Assembly (NCBI RefSeq): GCF_000372725.1
Contig: NW_005200517.1
Span: forward strand, 100,660-164,659
Direction: 5' to 3'
DNA: 64,000 nucleotides
DNA from: Emiliania huxleyi CCMP1516
Lineage: Eukaryota > Haptophyta > Isochrysidales > Noelaerhabdaceae
Part shown: in pieces, positions 1 through 9,893 of the stretch
How the letters are laid out: the number at the start of each line of letters is the position of its first letter
How positions within the stretch are numbered: position 1 is the stretch's first letter
Notes under the pieces: generated by a model
The model's input: the letters and a program-made list of their open reading frames with translations, nothing else
The model's database searches: none
What the model was told of the DNA's origin: nothing
Translations under genes and position numbers: made by a program

Positions 1-277
1 GAAAGGAAAAGAGACGGGGTGCGAGAAGAAAACCTTGTTCAGCCTAAACTGCCGCACAACTGCCCTGCCCGATCCCCTACCTGCCCCGGGTGTGAAACCC
101 ACACTGCCCTGCCCGGCCCAAACCACACTGCCGAGGTGTGAATAGCCGGCCGCTGCCGCTCCCGAGGTCTCGGAGAAACTTGTAGCCCACGTACAGTGGG
201 GCGACCAGAACACCGGACCAAGGCAAACTCCGGCGTGTCTCAACACAAGCAAAGTTCTGGATCACGCAAAAAAAATC

Positions 278-1297
278 ATGACCAACACATACATAGATTT
301 CGCCAATGTCTGTGCCTCCATGAATGACGACCTTTGGTCTGAGGTGGCGCGGTTCCTCCCACCGCCCGATGCCTTTTCCTTTGCGCAAAGCTGCCGCGCA
401 GGGGCCATTGCATGGAGGCGGCGGCTCCAAGGCTGGTCGCTCGCAGCCCTGGCAAAGACCTTTGAAGAAAGGTTCGCCCTCAAGCAGGTCGCGGGCACGA
501 GCGCGATGACGCGAGGCGAGCGGGCTCTGCATGTGGATCTGTCTCGTGCTGACGCGCGGGCTCTGAGGTGCTTCTCTACTGCGCTTACCCTGGGCGCTTT
601 GGAGGTTCGCTCACTCTACTTCGCAGGCATGGGCGTGGAGGGCGGCCAGGCCCTGGCCAATGCTCTCTCGTGCGGCGCCTTGGCGAGGCTTGAGAAGCTC
701 TTGCTGGACTTCAACCGCCTTGGCGACGTCGGGGTTGCAGCAATTTCCAATGCCGTCGGCGACGGCGGCGGGCTGGCGAGGCTCAGGGCGCTCTCGCTTC
801 GCAGCATCCAGGTCGGCGATGCAGGCGCATCGGCCCTCGCCGGCGTAATCGCAAAGGGTGCGATGGTTAGCCTGACCGACCTCGATCTCTCTTACAACCT
901 CATCGGGGACCAGGGAGCCACGGCAATAGCGCAGTCGACGGTTGGGCGGCCACCATCGGTGGGGTGGCCTGGGCCGCGGGGGGGCCGCCTGCTTGTAGGG
1001 GCGCCGGCGGGTGGGCCGCTGTCGAAGCTGAAGACGCTGTGGTTGGGGAGCAACCAGATTGGCGACGAGGGGCTGAGGGCGCTCTGCACGGTGCTGACGA
1101 ACGGATCCCTCGAGGGCTGCCAGCGGGTGCCGATTTGGGGCAACCCGGCGAGCGAACAAATGCAGGAGAAGCTGCGGGGCCTCGTCGCAAGCAGGAGCCG
1201 GAGGCGGCCCATGGGGGTCACCGTGTGGACGCCAGCCGGGACGGGGAATCGCCGCGCTCACCACAGGCACGCTGCCGGGGGCGCTTCTCAAAGATGA
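278..1297 (+). CDS. F-box-like leucine-rich-repeat (RNI-type) protein
   Basis: A 339-residue protein with an ATG start. Residues about 15-50 have an F-box-like pattern (DDLWSEVARFLPPPDAFSF). From about residue 80 there are five ribonuclease-inhibitor-type leucine-rich repeats with the recurring pattern L..L.L..N.IGD.GA.ALA. Such proteins act as protein-binding scaffolds, often in ubiquitin ligases; that role is inferred. Between repeats four and five lies a Gly/Pro/Arg-rich stretch (around 930-1020) that breaks the repeat spacing. It could be an unspliced in-frame intron, but I could not find a donor/acceptor pair that keeps frame. The C-terminal 40 residues are basic and low complexity. Confidence 0.75.
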   Translation: MTNTYIDFANVCASMNDDLWSEVARFLPPPDAFSFAQSCRAGAIAWRRRLQGWSLAALAKTFEERFALKQVAGTSAMTRGERALHVDLSRADARALRCFSTALTLGALEVRSLYFAGMGVEGGQALANALSCGALARLEKLLLDFNRLGDVGVAAISNAVGDGGGLARLRALSLRSIQVGDAGASALAGVIAKGAMVSLTDLDLSYNLIGDQGATAIAQSTVGRPPSVGWPGPRGGRLLVGAPAGGPLSKLKTLWLGSNQIGDEGLRALCTVLTNGSLEGCQRVPIWGNPASEQMQEKLRGLVASRSRRRPMGVTVWTPAGTGNRRAHHRHAAGGASQR

Positions 1298-2259
1298 GGA
1301 TGGGCACGGCCGGAACATCCCAACACTGTCCGGAGTGGCGCACACCAGTTGGCGGCTGTGTTATTAAAATAATTTTTGTATCGATGCATCCCTCTCTCTA
1401 GTCGGTTTTAGATTTCGGTTTTTAGTGTGGATGTGTGTGTCTCTGTGTGGTTTTTCTAGTATTCTAGTGATCTGTGATCTGTAAGGGTCCGCCCGCAGGC
1501 GCATTTTGTATACCGAGGCGGTGCCCGGTGCCGAACCTGTCGGACCTTAAGACAGCATTGTGGATCCCTGGGCGAGGGTGATGGAGTATTCTAGTGAGAT
1601 AGTGTGCTATAGACTAGAGAGCCGTTAAGTCCCCCGACCCCCATCGTGAGCACGACCCCGGCTAGTCGCCGACCACACCCACAAAGCACCCTGTACAAAG
1701 ACCGCACAGGCGGGGACCTGTTCCTTTTTACCCATCTCCTAGCAGAGCCAGAGGTGTCCGTTTTATTTATTTTTTATCCCTCGCTCTTCGACTCCGTGTT
1801 CGCGCGCGCGGCACGCCACAGATACATGAGCAGTTTGGGAGATTACATCTAGACGAGAAGCGGCCGGTGTGTCAATGGCAGCACCCGTGCCCATCTCCGC
1901 CTGGCGCCTGCGGCCTGGCGGGCTTGGACCTCCTCCGGCTCCTCGGCTTGGGCTTGGGGTCCGCCGCCTGCGCGGTGGCGAGGAGGGGTGAGGGACGCCC
2001 ACTCTAGCTGCGAGGAAGCGGTGTGGGCGGATCGTGCGAAGAGGAAGGGAGGCCTCGCCTTCGAGCTGCGGAGGGCGGCGAGGCCGAGGGCGGCGAGCAG
2101 CGCGACGGCAAAGAGCTCGGGCTGAGGTGCCAACCCCGGGCAGCCGAAGAGCAGGCAACCACAGCCGGCCAGCACGGCAAGCTGCGGCAGGCGGGAGAGG
2201 AGAGGGGTGGGACGGCGCACCGAGAGAGGCGGAGCAAAGGTCACGTCGTATGTCGCAAT
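1298..2259. other. Gap with no certain gene
   Basis: The stretch holds one inverted copy of a dispersed repeat (1467-1580) and AT-richer sequence near 1740-1790. On the minus strand, 1849-2244 is open and encodes two hydrophobic stretches in the same frame as the small ORF at 2260-2667. It could be a second exon of that gene, but the junction is not resolved. Confidence 0.5.
1467..1580 (-). repeat. Dispersed repeat copy, inverted
   Basis: The reverse complement matches 12190-12340 over roughly 110 bp, including GCCTGCGGGCGGACCCTTAC followed by two ACAGATC units. A third, shorter copy lies at 34955-35000. No coding content and no clear termini. Confidence 0.7.
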
Positions 2260-2667
2260 CTACTGTCTGGCAGCCTCAGCGCCGGGGAGGAGCACCGCCG
2301 AGGCTGAGCCGGAGGTGATCAGCGAGGCGCCGATCAGTGGCAGGTTGGGCGAGGGCCGTCCCGCGAGCTGCTGGACGGTGGAGTTAGTGTCCAGAAGCCG
2401 ATCAAATTTTCGCGCGGTCTTTGCATACGCCGAGCTCAGCGTGCGCCTCGGGGGCTTTGAGCTCACGTACTCGAGCGGCGTCAGTAGCGACCGAGCCGTG
2501 ACGTTGATGGCCGAGCTTTCGACAATCGGGCCAGCCCAGCGAACGGCGGCGCCGATCGCCAGCGTCAGCGGCACAAGTTTTTCCCTGCGCGGCCTGACCA
2601 TGAAGGGCTGCTGGTGCAGCAGGACGGCCACGCTGATGAGCGAGAGGACCTGTCGGAGGACGCGCAT
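2260..2667 (-). CDS. Small putative membrane or secreted protein, unknown function
   Basis: An ATG-started ORF of 135 codons. The first 25 residues (MRVLRQVLSLISVAVLLHQQ) form a hydrophobic segment that could be a signal anchor. The rest is moderately hydrophobic without a motif I recognise. The frame continues after the stop into 1849-2244, which contains two further hydrophobic stretches, so the real protein may be longer through an intron near 2245-2330. The opposite-strand ORF has the shadow-like composition expected of this region. Alternatives are chance ORFs in GC-rich DNA. Confidence 0.35.
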   Translation of the reverse strand: MRVLRQVLSLISVAVLLHQQPFMVRPRREKLVPLTLAIGAAVRWAGPIVESSAINVTARSLLTPLEYVSSKPPRRTLSSAYAKTARKFDRLLDTNSTVQQLAGRPSPNLPLIGASLITSGSASAVLLPGAEAARQ

Positions 2668-2825
2668 GTGGCTATTCAACCCGTTTGTATGCGGCGAACA
2701 AGGAGAGGATGCACTCCGCCTTTTCTGGTTTCACTGCCCACGACAGCCTCGCCTCGCCTTTCCAGCTCGCGCGGCGTATTTATTTGATCTCGGGCTCGAT
2801 GGAGACCTTGTTACCAGCCATCTAT

Positions 2826-4048
2826 CTAGACCGGACGCGGAACCATCCACATCATCACTGGCTCGCGGCAGTAAGGGCACTCTCGCATCAGCTCCGAGCA
2901 CGGCCCACAAGCACACAGGTGCCCGCACGGAACCGCAGCATGCGACTTGACTCTCGCGAAACACACGATACACGTGGTCTCTCCCCCCATCGTGGACTCG
3001 GGGGCAGCCGGCCGCCCCGTGTCGAGGCCGGCGTCCGCGAGTGAGACGGCAGCAAGCGGCTCGGTGACCGGCAGATGCTGCTCCGCCGCCTCTCCCGCCT
3101 CTGGCCCGATCAAGCGCTCGATGGCGCCGACCCGCTCCTCGAGGCTGCCCTCGGTCGCCGCGCCGAGGCTCGCCTCCAGCCGCTCGACACGCCGCACCAA
3201 GTCCCCGCCGCCGCCGGTCGACTCGCTGCTCACCGCCTCCTCGCACCGCGACACCCGACGCACCAGTGCCTCCTCCGCATCCACCTCTGACCGGCGCAGC
3301 GCCTCTGCCAGCTCCGCATCCTCGCGCAGCGCCGCCTGCTCTGCCGCATCCGCTAGCTCTGCCGCCTCGCGCTCCGCCCGCCTCACTGCCTCCTGCTCAG
3401 AAGCCAGCTGCGCCGCCCTCTCCTCCTGTGCGCGAAGCTCTGCCGCAGCCCGCGCCCTCCGCTCCTCCTCGAGCGCGAAAGCAGACGGCCCCTTCTTGGC
3501 CTTGTTGTTCTTCGCCTTGGCCTCCTTCTTGGCCGCCGTTGCCTCCGCCGCCTTTGCGCGCCGCCTCGCCTTCTCCTCCTCCGCCCTCTTGTCAGCAGCC
3601 TCCTTCTCGCGCCGCGCCGCCTCTGCCTGAGCGGCTTTGCGCGCCGCCGCCGCCGCCCGCTGCTCCTCTCGCTGCGCCTCCTCCGCCGCAAGCCTCTCCG
3701 TCTTCCTCGCCCGCAGCGTCTCCTCTGCTGCCGCGCGCTCAGCAGCCAGCTTCGCCTCCGCCTCCGCCGCAATGGCTCGCCTCTGCTCCTCCAGCGCCGC
3801 CGCATCCGCTGCCCGGCGCGCCTCGTCCGCCGCTCGCTCTGCTTCGCGCTGTCGTGCCGCCTGCTCGCGCTCCCGCGCCGCCGCCTCCTCCTCCCGCTCT
3901 CGCTGCTCGCGCCGCCCCTTGGCCTCGAGCGCCTTCTCTGCCCGGGTGCCCGCCGCCCGGTCGCGTCCTTGCGCTGCTGATCGATCGGGACGGCGAGGTC
4001 GGCCTCGGTCTCTGAGTCCGTGTCGATGTCGCGCTGGCAGCAGCTCAT
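2826..4048 (-). CDS. Coiled-coil RING-type (C3HC4) protein, probable E3 ubiquitin ligase
   Basis: The C-terminus carries a compact RING: C-I-V-C, then PCGHLCAC, a CxxC-like pair and CPYCR, just before the end. This C3HC4_3 form is typical of E3 ligases. About 250 residues of Arg/Glu/Ala heptad-like sequence precede it, predicting a long coiled coil. In the main frame there is no ATG before the RING, only GTG at 4199, which lies inside a transposon TIR. A more believable start is the ATG at 4048 in another frame, giving an acidic N-terminus (MSCCQRDIDTDSETEADL). A splice or frame change near 3960 would then be needed; I could not place it. The RING is certain, the N-terminus is not. Confidence 0.7.
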
Positions 4049-4181
4049 GAGATGACTGCAGGACGCGTGCACGGGCTGAGGGCTGCCGACGGAACACGCC
4101 GACGGACACGTGTCGCTTGTAGTGAGCGTCGGGCTGGTGGTTCGACACCGAGTTTGAAAGATCTGTTTCTCTACGTCTCTC

Positions 4182-5183
4182 CTGGCGAGTAGAGACCACG
4201 CCTGCTATTCACAGCACAAGCCCTCGCCGGGGACTCGAGCATGCGCAGCGAAAAGCAGGCGTGCGGCATGCGGAGCTCCCCACCGGCGGCGGGCTTGAAG
4301 ACACTGAGCCGAGCGCGCCGGCGGCGGACCGCCGCCGGCGCGCTCGCTTCGGCGGATGGCTGAGCGGCACAGTTTCTGGCCGCCCGGCCTGCGAGCAGTC
4401 GCCGCGAGACGATCAAAGGCGCGGTTCAAGCGCGCCGCCATGCCAGATCTCGCCCCACGCCCCGGCCAGACCGGGCAGTACGTGCAGGAATGATGCAGGC
4501 ATGATGGGTGGGTGTGGTGAGCACGCCAGCGGCACCGCTGCGCACTCTCAGGGTCGCAGCCGCCTATCTCGTGAGGGGCGTGGCTCGGGGCGGGTGCGAG
4601 AGAGTCGAGGAGCGCGGCGCGCGTGCGCGCGCGTGGTAAAGTCGGTTTATATTTCATCACTGGTATAAAAGAGACCCAAAACGGCACTCGCGCCGCGCCC
4701 ACGCGCGCTCGTATCACCTCAACACTCACACAGCACGCTTGAATGAAGCCCCCGAGGGTCGAGCCGGACCGGCTGTGGACTTGATTGGACTCGACGGTTC
4801 TCTTCGCAGATCCATGAGGAGCTGTGAGGAGGCACATTTCCGGCTGGTTTCGGCTCCAGAGTGTGATAGACTCACGTGGAACCGCCGGCGGGGCGAGAGC
4901 CAGCAGCGGGCAAACCGCGCCTCCGGTGCTCCGCTGCGATGACGAGCTGGCGCCAGCCACGCGCGGCCTGGCCAGGTCGGCAGGCGAGCAGCAGGCATGC
5001 CGAGCGCGTGCGCGCGCGGCGGTCTCGTTGAGGCGGCAGAGCAGGCCGCATGTTGAGCAAAGAGGGCTCCAACACCCATCCTCGCCGAAAGACGGCGATC
5101 CAACCCTCCGCTTGTCACACGCCTCCTTTTTCCAGAGGATCCCCCCCCCTGTGAAAAAGTGAGGCGTGGTCTCTACTCGCCAG
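4182..5183. mobile_element. MULE-like non-autonomous DNA transposon, 1002 bp
   Basis: Perfect 22-bp terminal inverted repeats lie at 4182-4203 and 5162-5183 (outer end CTGGCGAGTAGAGACC). They are flanked by an exact 9-bp direct repeat ACGTCTCTC at 4173-4181 and 5184-5192. A 9-bp target duplication is typical of Mutator-like elements. On the minus strand a frame of about 330 codons is open through nearly the whole element, but I see no transposase motif in it. A TATA-like motif (TATAAAAG) occurs at about 4664. The insertion lies at the 5' side of the RING gene. Confidence 0.85.
4311..4345. repeat. Perfect 35-bp palindrome inside the MULE-like element
   Basis: Two 17-bp arms (4311-4327, 4329-4345; start GAGCGCGCCGGCGGCGG) face each other around a single base. 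It would form a very stable hairpin. Confidence 0.85.
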
Positions 5184-5574
5184 ACGTCTCTCTTCACAGG
5201 AAAATCCTGTGAAGAAAAGCGGAGAAAAAAACAGAAACCTTTTCTGCCTCGGCCTTAGCCGTCGGTACTCCGAAAGCGTGCTATCCAAGTAGCACGCAGC
5301 CGGGTCCCGAAGGTGTCCCATCCCAAATTCGTGCTGTCGACAGACCAGATTCGTGGTCCCTTGGTCGACTACACCCGCCTTTGGACGGTAGCCCGACACA
5401 ATACATTTGTCTGTCTTTTTGGATTTTTGGTTCGTCTGGGTAAGGGTTTTGCAAGAAACCTCCTCACCACTGCGAACACTGTCTTGCTCGTAGGAGCCGT
5501 TCGTCCTTTGTCCGAGCAAACGCGCTCGTTCTCGCCAAGGAGGGGGAGCCAACCAGTTTAGACCAGTTGAGCAC

Positions 5575-5740
5575 TTGAGCACTGGATAGGGTCGGTTCCG
5601 CATGGTACGGGACCCCTCGATCGTCTCGCCCACCCTCACTGGTGTGTTCATTGGGGGGGGTCATAACAAACACGGTACAGGATCGAGGTGCACGCTGCCG
5701 AAGCAGTGTCGTCCCCCCTCTCCCCGACGGCGATGACCAG
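5575..5740 (-). repeat. Dispersed repeat, inverted relative to 46195-46365
   Basis: The reverse complement of this stretch matches 46195-46365, including the segment around GTTTGTTATGACCCCCC and the GACGATCGAGGGGTCCC motif. A short part (GATCGAGGTGCACGCTG) recurs near 60620. No coding content recognised. Confidence 0.65.
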
Positions 5741-6296
5741 TTTAGACCACTGCTAAACACGACCAGATTAGTCCTGTTTACGATAAACTGGGTCTAAACC
5801 GAGTGCGGGTCAGGAGGCCCTAAAACGGTGGGAGGGGTAGGGGTGCCGCTGTAGGGGTGTGGAGGGGTCGGGAGGGCGGGAGTGTGGACCGTGACCTAAA
5901 GCCCTCCACCGATAGAGGTGTCAGGCGGCAGGGCCCAGGAGGGGTGGGGGCTTGGAGGGCTGGCCAAAAGCGAGGCGTGGGAGGGGTCCAGTGGGCTAGA
6001 GAGGGCTGGAGGGGTCGGAGGGGGCTAGAGGGGCCGGAGGGGCTGTGCGGATGGAGGGGTCTGGAGGGCTCGGGGGGCTTGGAGGGCTCAGAGGGTGTCG
6101 TCCGGCAAGAGGGTCCCTAGCGCGAGGGGTGGGGCTCGGGAGGGGTGGAGAGCTCGGAGGGCTCGGAGGGCTCGGAGGGCAGAGAGGCACGAGGGTGGCG
6201 CTGGAGGGCTCGGGAGGGCTCGGGAGGGCTCATGAGGGATGGAGTGCCCGGAGGGCTCGGAGGGGCGAGCCACCGAGCCGGGCTCGGGGGGCTCGG

Positions 6297-6440
6297 AGGG
6301 GTCGGAGGGGTCGGAGGGGTCGGAGGGGTCGGAGGGCTCGGGGGGCTCGGAGGGCTCGCGGAGGGGTGTGGAGGGGTCGGAGGGGTCGGAGGGGTCGGAG
6401 GGGTCGGAGGGGTCGGAGGGGTCGGAGGGGTCGGAGGGGT
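6297..6440 (+). repeat. 9-bp G-rich tandem arrays (GGGGTCGGA)n
   Basis: Two arrays, at about 6297-6331 and 6371-6440, of the unit GGGGTCGGA inside the left arm of the G-rich element. The strand asymmetry and runs of G make quadruplex or triplex structure plausible. Confidence 0.85.
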
Positions 6441-7038
6441 GTGGAGGGGTGTGGAGGGCTCGGAGGGCTCGGTTAAAGATACCTGCAGGCATACGGAAGT
6501 GGTGCAATACACATCATGAGGCGTTTCCGTGGTCTGACGTCTGTGCGCGGACGGCCCGGGGAGCGCCTGCGGGCGCTATTTTAACCTGCCCCGACAGAGT
6601 CTCTCGATACGGCGCGCGGCGGCGCCGCACCCAGCAAGCTGGGGCCGCTCCTTACGGACTCGTCGCTGCGCTCCTCAAGGCAAACACGAAGCGCGTTTGG
6701 TATTCGAAATACCTGGGGTTTCCGCTAAAACGGAAGCGCCACAGCCTCCAGACACACACACTCATATGGAGCTCCTCGCTCGCCCGCCTGGCGGCGGCAG
6801 CGGCCATGGCGACGCTGACGGCGGCGGCACTCGTGGCGGTGACACTCGTGGCCGCGGCGGCGCCTGGGCAGCAGAGAGAGCTGTCGCTGCAGTGCTGGCG
6901 GCAGCTGGCGGCGGCGGCTGGGGGCGGCGGCTGGCGGCGACATTGCTGGCGGCAGCATGCGGGGGCGGCGCTGCTGTGGCGGCGAGGGGGCGGCGTTGCA
7001 GCGCCCTGCCGCAGCAGGCCCGCCCGGATAGCACTGGC

Positions 7039-7090
7039 AGTCTGCCGGCGCGGCCGGCGCATTCGAATGCGCCCGCCGCGCCGGCAGACT
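7039..7090. repeat. 52-bp near-perfect palindrome
   Basis: Centred on TTCGAA at 7062-7067, with one mismatch per arm; outer ends AGTCTGCCGGCGCGG. It lies in the centre of the G-rich element. Confidence 0.85.
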
Positions 7091-7879
7091 GTTGGATGGC
7101 CACAGTCGCGAACGTGGGTGAAGTCGTGCGGCGCAGAGACCAGCTCATTCGCCGTCGCCGGTCCCTCGATCACGGGCGCCGTCGCCGGTTGACCCGCGTC
7201 CATGGGCGGATTCAGCAGGCCTGCAGCCCTCCAGCCCTCTAAACCCCTCCGACCCCTCTAACCCTCTCGTGGCGGGCACTCTCGGAAGCTCCGCGCCATT
7301 CTTTTTTTGCGACCCCTCCCGGAGGCCCTTCCGACCCCTCTCGAGCCCTCCCGCCACGAAGATCCTCTCTTTGTCCGACCGTCCCTCCGAGCCCACCCGG
7401 CGCCCGAGCCCTCTTGCCTACCACCCGAGCTCGGGGGGGGGCGCGAGCCCTCCTGGACCCCACCACCCCTCCCGCCTCGCCCAGCCCTCCTGACCCCTCT
7501 CCCTGGTGGACCGCTCCACCCTCCCAGCGCGCTAGCCCTATGGGACCCTGTGGAGCCCTCCCGACGCCGATCCGACGGGGACCCCTCCAGCCCTGTGGGC
7601 TGGCGAGCCCTCCGGTCGGAGGGGTGGAAGTGGGAGGGCTCGAGGACGGACCCCTCTCGCTCCGGGAGGGTGGAGGGGTGGAGGGTGGAGGGGTGGAGGG
7701 GTGGTTGAGCCCTCTAGCTCTATCGATATAGCCCTACCCCTCCCGCCGTTTTAGGGCTTGCTGACCCGCTATGTCTAAACCTGGTATGTGTAATGGGGTC
7801 CCCCCCCCCCCGCGCAGCGCGCACCTCCCCCCCCCCAGCTCCCCTCTCTGTGACGAGAGAGACGCGGCTCTCAGCGGCA

Positions 7880-8105
7880 CGCGCAAGCGTCAGCGTCCGT
7901 GCCTCTTTTCGCGCTGGTCGAGGTTGTGCATGGCAATCTTGACCGTCTCGAGGGACGAGGGTCCCATGCGGCCGCGTCGAGGGACTCTTCCGACAGCTTC
8001 ACCGTGTCGAAGATCTGCTTGCAGAAGCCGCCGCGCGTCCCCTCATCTTTCGCGCGGTACGTCGGGAGTGAGGCCAGGAACAGCGCCTGGAAGCATTTGG
8101 TGAGG
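7880..8105 (-). pseudogene. Relic coding fragment with a frame change
   Basis: Read on the minus strand, one frame gives a protein-like stretch beginning KCFQALFLASLPTYRAKDEG and running to VKLSEESLDAAAW. A neighbouring frame continues with SLETVKIAMHNLDQREKRHG. The composition (acidic residues, spaced hydrophobics) is unlike random GC-rich translation. I do not recognise the family. It lies between two transposon ends, so it is probably a captured or decayed fragment. Confidence 0.3.
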
Positions 8106-8174
8106 GGCAGTGAGTACCACTGCTCGACCCAACACCACTTCTACTAGCGAGCGTACCTTTGCGACCGGCTGCTG

Positions 8175-8354
8175 ATGCACTTCGACGACGGCATGGACGA
8201 GATCATCACGCTGCCCGACGACACCGTGCGCCTGACCGGCGAGGCTGTTGTTGCGCGGTGCAAGTGTGCCCGGTGTGCTGTCCGGCCCGAGGCAGAGGAT
8301 GGCGGCTGTACGCTGCCGCTTCCGCAGCCAGCGCGGCCGCGGCGGCGGAGCTAG
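8175..8354 (+). pseudogene. Tudor/agenet-like fragment
   Basis: A short ORF starting MHFDDGMDEIITLPDDTVRL. The pattern FDDG..E...LPD..VRL resembles the last strands of tudor/agenet-type domains. Two closely spaced Cys pairs follow (CKCARC). At 59 residues it is too short to be a complete domain protein, so I treat it as a fragment. Confidence 0.3.
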
Positions 8355-8417
8355 CCCAGGGGCGCCCTAAACCGGGTCTGAACCTGGTATGTGTAATAGG
8401 GTCCCCCACCCAGGCCG

Positions 8418-8512
8418 ACCCCTGTTTAGACCCAGTTTATCGTAAACTAAACAGGACTAATCTGGTTCATGTTCAGCGGTGGTCTAAACTGAGTCTAAAC
8501 ATGGTCTAAACT
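8418..8512 (-). repeat. Inverted partner of 5740-5800
   Basis: The reverse complement matches 5740-5800 over about 60 bp, including GATTAGTCCTGTTTA and GATAAACTGGGTCTAAAC. The pair encloses the 1972-bp G-rich element, so the latter probably landed inside an older inverted-repeat element. Confidence 0.7.
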
Positions 8513-8879
8513 GGTTCGCCGTGCACCCTCATTCGCCAGCTGCGTTCTCGGGTCGGGCTATTTTTCAGTGTATGTGTTTTTAAAAGAGAGAGGGGGGGTT
8601 GTGATGTGGCTCTTACGTACATTCCCGTAGGAGGACTCTGCTGACAGGGTTTGCGATGAGGAGCGACCCGGAGGGTTTCTCGGAGGTTAGTGCACCACTA
8701 GCCGCCGAAGCGCAAGCGCTTGGAGCAAGAGAACTGCGACGGATCGGTCTCATACTAGCACCCCACCTCGCGAACCGAGGTTTTTGCGCGCTACTTTCTT
8801 TTTTCCGTTTTTGCTCGTTTTTCATGTCGGGCAAGCACTGGCGCGCCTGACGCGCCCGCGGCGCGCCGTGACCCTGCAG

Positions 8880-9209
8880 CCCGTCCCGACCCAATCGCCC
8901 GTGCGCAGGGCCCGATACATCACCAAGGCGCGGCTCGACTTCAACCCATTCTCGTCGGGATCGACGCTCGGCTTCCTCGCAGAGCTCAAGGCGAAGAGCG
9001 TCAGGGAGGCGGTGCCGAAGATGGAGGTGACCATCAACCGCGTGACGGACGCCGCTGCTCCTCCGCGCCTGATGCTGACTTTTGTCGACGGCCGGGAGAC
9101 GCCAGTCGACCTGGGGAAACTGAGCGTAAAGGACGCGTTTGCGCAGATAGAGCTGGAGACTGGGAGGCTAGACCTAGAAGCCATGCGTCGCGGGAAGCCC
9201 TGGCTATAG
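8880..9209 (+). CDS. Mitochondrial large-subunit ribosomal protein mL53-like
   Basis: The frame encodes RYITKARLDFNPFSSGSTLG, then KMEVTINRV, LMLTFVDGRETPVDLGKLS and LDLEAMRRGKPWL. The KxxxxFNPF motif and the order of strands match the mL53 family (yeast MRPL44), a thioredoxin-fold protein of the mitochondrial large subunit. There is no in-frame ATG ahead of FNPF. A possible first exon is ATG at 8656-8685, joined across a GT-AG intron (8686-8879) in phase 0; this is inference. Without it the frame is open from 8784 with only TTG. The protein ends at 9209, and nothing else lies between it and the KDZ-type element. Confidence 0.65.
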   Translation, partial: PVPTQSPVRRARYITKARLDFNPFSSGSTLGFLAELKAKSVREAVPKMEVTINRVTDAAAPPRLMLTFVDGRETPVDLGKLSVKDAFAQIELETGRLDLEAMRRGKPWL

Positions 9210-9893
9210 TATAGCGTAGGTTGTGTGTCTCCGGACTACTACGGGGCTCCAGTGACTCCGCCCACTCGTGTGCGCTTGGTATGAGGTGTCTAGCTAGTAA
9301 CGCCGCGCTCTCGTCGTCACTGGCTCACTCGCGCCGTTGTGCACAGTGTGCACTCTACTGGATCGACGGCTGCAGCTCGCGCAGGGACCACCGACGCTGT
9401 CCCCCAGGCTGCGGACCAGCCGTGCGGGCGTCGGCCTCGCGCGTCGCGGCAGTCATGGAAATCTCTATGAGTCTTCTTCGAGAGATCGTTGAGGAATTGA
9501 GCGGAGTGACAGTGAGACCTGCAGATTTAAGGGCAGGTCTCAGTCTCTAGTCCCGCCCTTGAGATCTCCCAAATCTTCGTCGAGACTTCAGCCACGAAAT
9601 CTCAGTCTTCCCGTCGCTCGGTGTGAGTTTCTAGAGGAAGCGCGTGAGATCTCAAATGGCCAAGATTCCTAAATGCTTTTCGCTTTGGGAGTTTGAGATT
9701 TCGATGAGGGGTGGGTAAGACTGAGACTGCCAAGCAAGAGAGATTCCGTTTTCGATGCAGAATGCTTTGAACTTCCTCAACCTTCCTTCGCCTTTATTTT
9801 CGAAAAACATCGCTTGCGGACGACCGAAAAATCTAGGGGGCAGCGTGACTCGAGATTTGAGATTGAGACTGAAAGCAGCACGCTCGGCTTGCA

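Larger units (their letters stand above)
5801..7772. mobile_element. G-rich DNA transposon, 1972 bp, with 9-bp target duplication
   Basis: The ends are inverted repeats of about 40 bp sharing GCGGGTCAG, CCCTAAAACGG and GGGAGGGGTAGGG. An exact 9-bp direct repeat GTCTAAACC flanks them (5792-5800 and 7773-7781). An uninterrupted relative of the target site is present at about 8372-8407, which confirms the boundaries. The left 650 bp is a purine-rich tract and the right 500 bp is its pyrimidine-rich counterpart, around a 750-bp centre. No transposase is visible. A lone left end of the same family is at 46366-46432. Confidence 0.8.

Noticed and set aside
1849-2244. Possible sideroflexin C-terminus (PQLAVLAGCGCLLFGCPGLAPQ)
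   Set aside because: The resemblance is limited to a short hydrophobic stretch; the upstream frame has none of the sideroflexin motifs.
2207-2950. 247-codon plus-strand ORF
   Set aside because: Its 3' half is antisense to the RING and its 5' half antisense to the small membrane ORF; no motif of its own.
3266-4015. Proline-rich plus-strand ORF opposite the RING gene
   Set aside because: Pro/Ala strings are the complement of the Glu/Arg-rich coiled coil; the RING on the other strand decides.
4205-5197. 330-codon ORF in the MULE-like element as a transposase
   Set aside because: No zinc finger or catalytic triad pattern of MULE transposases is visible; long frames are common at this GC content.
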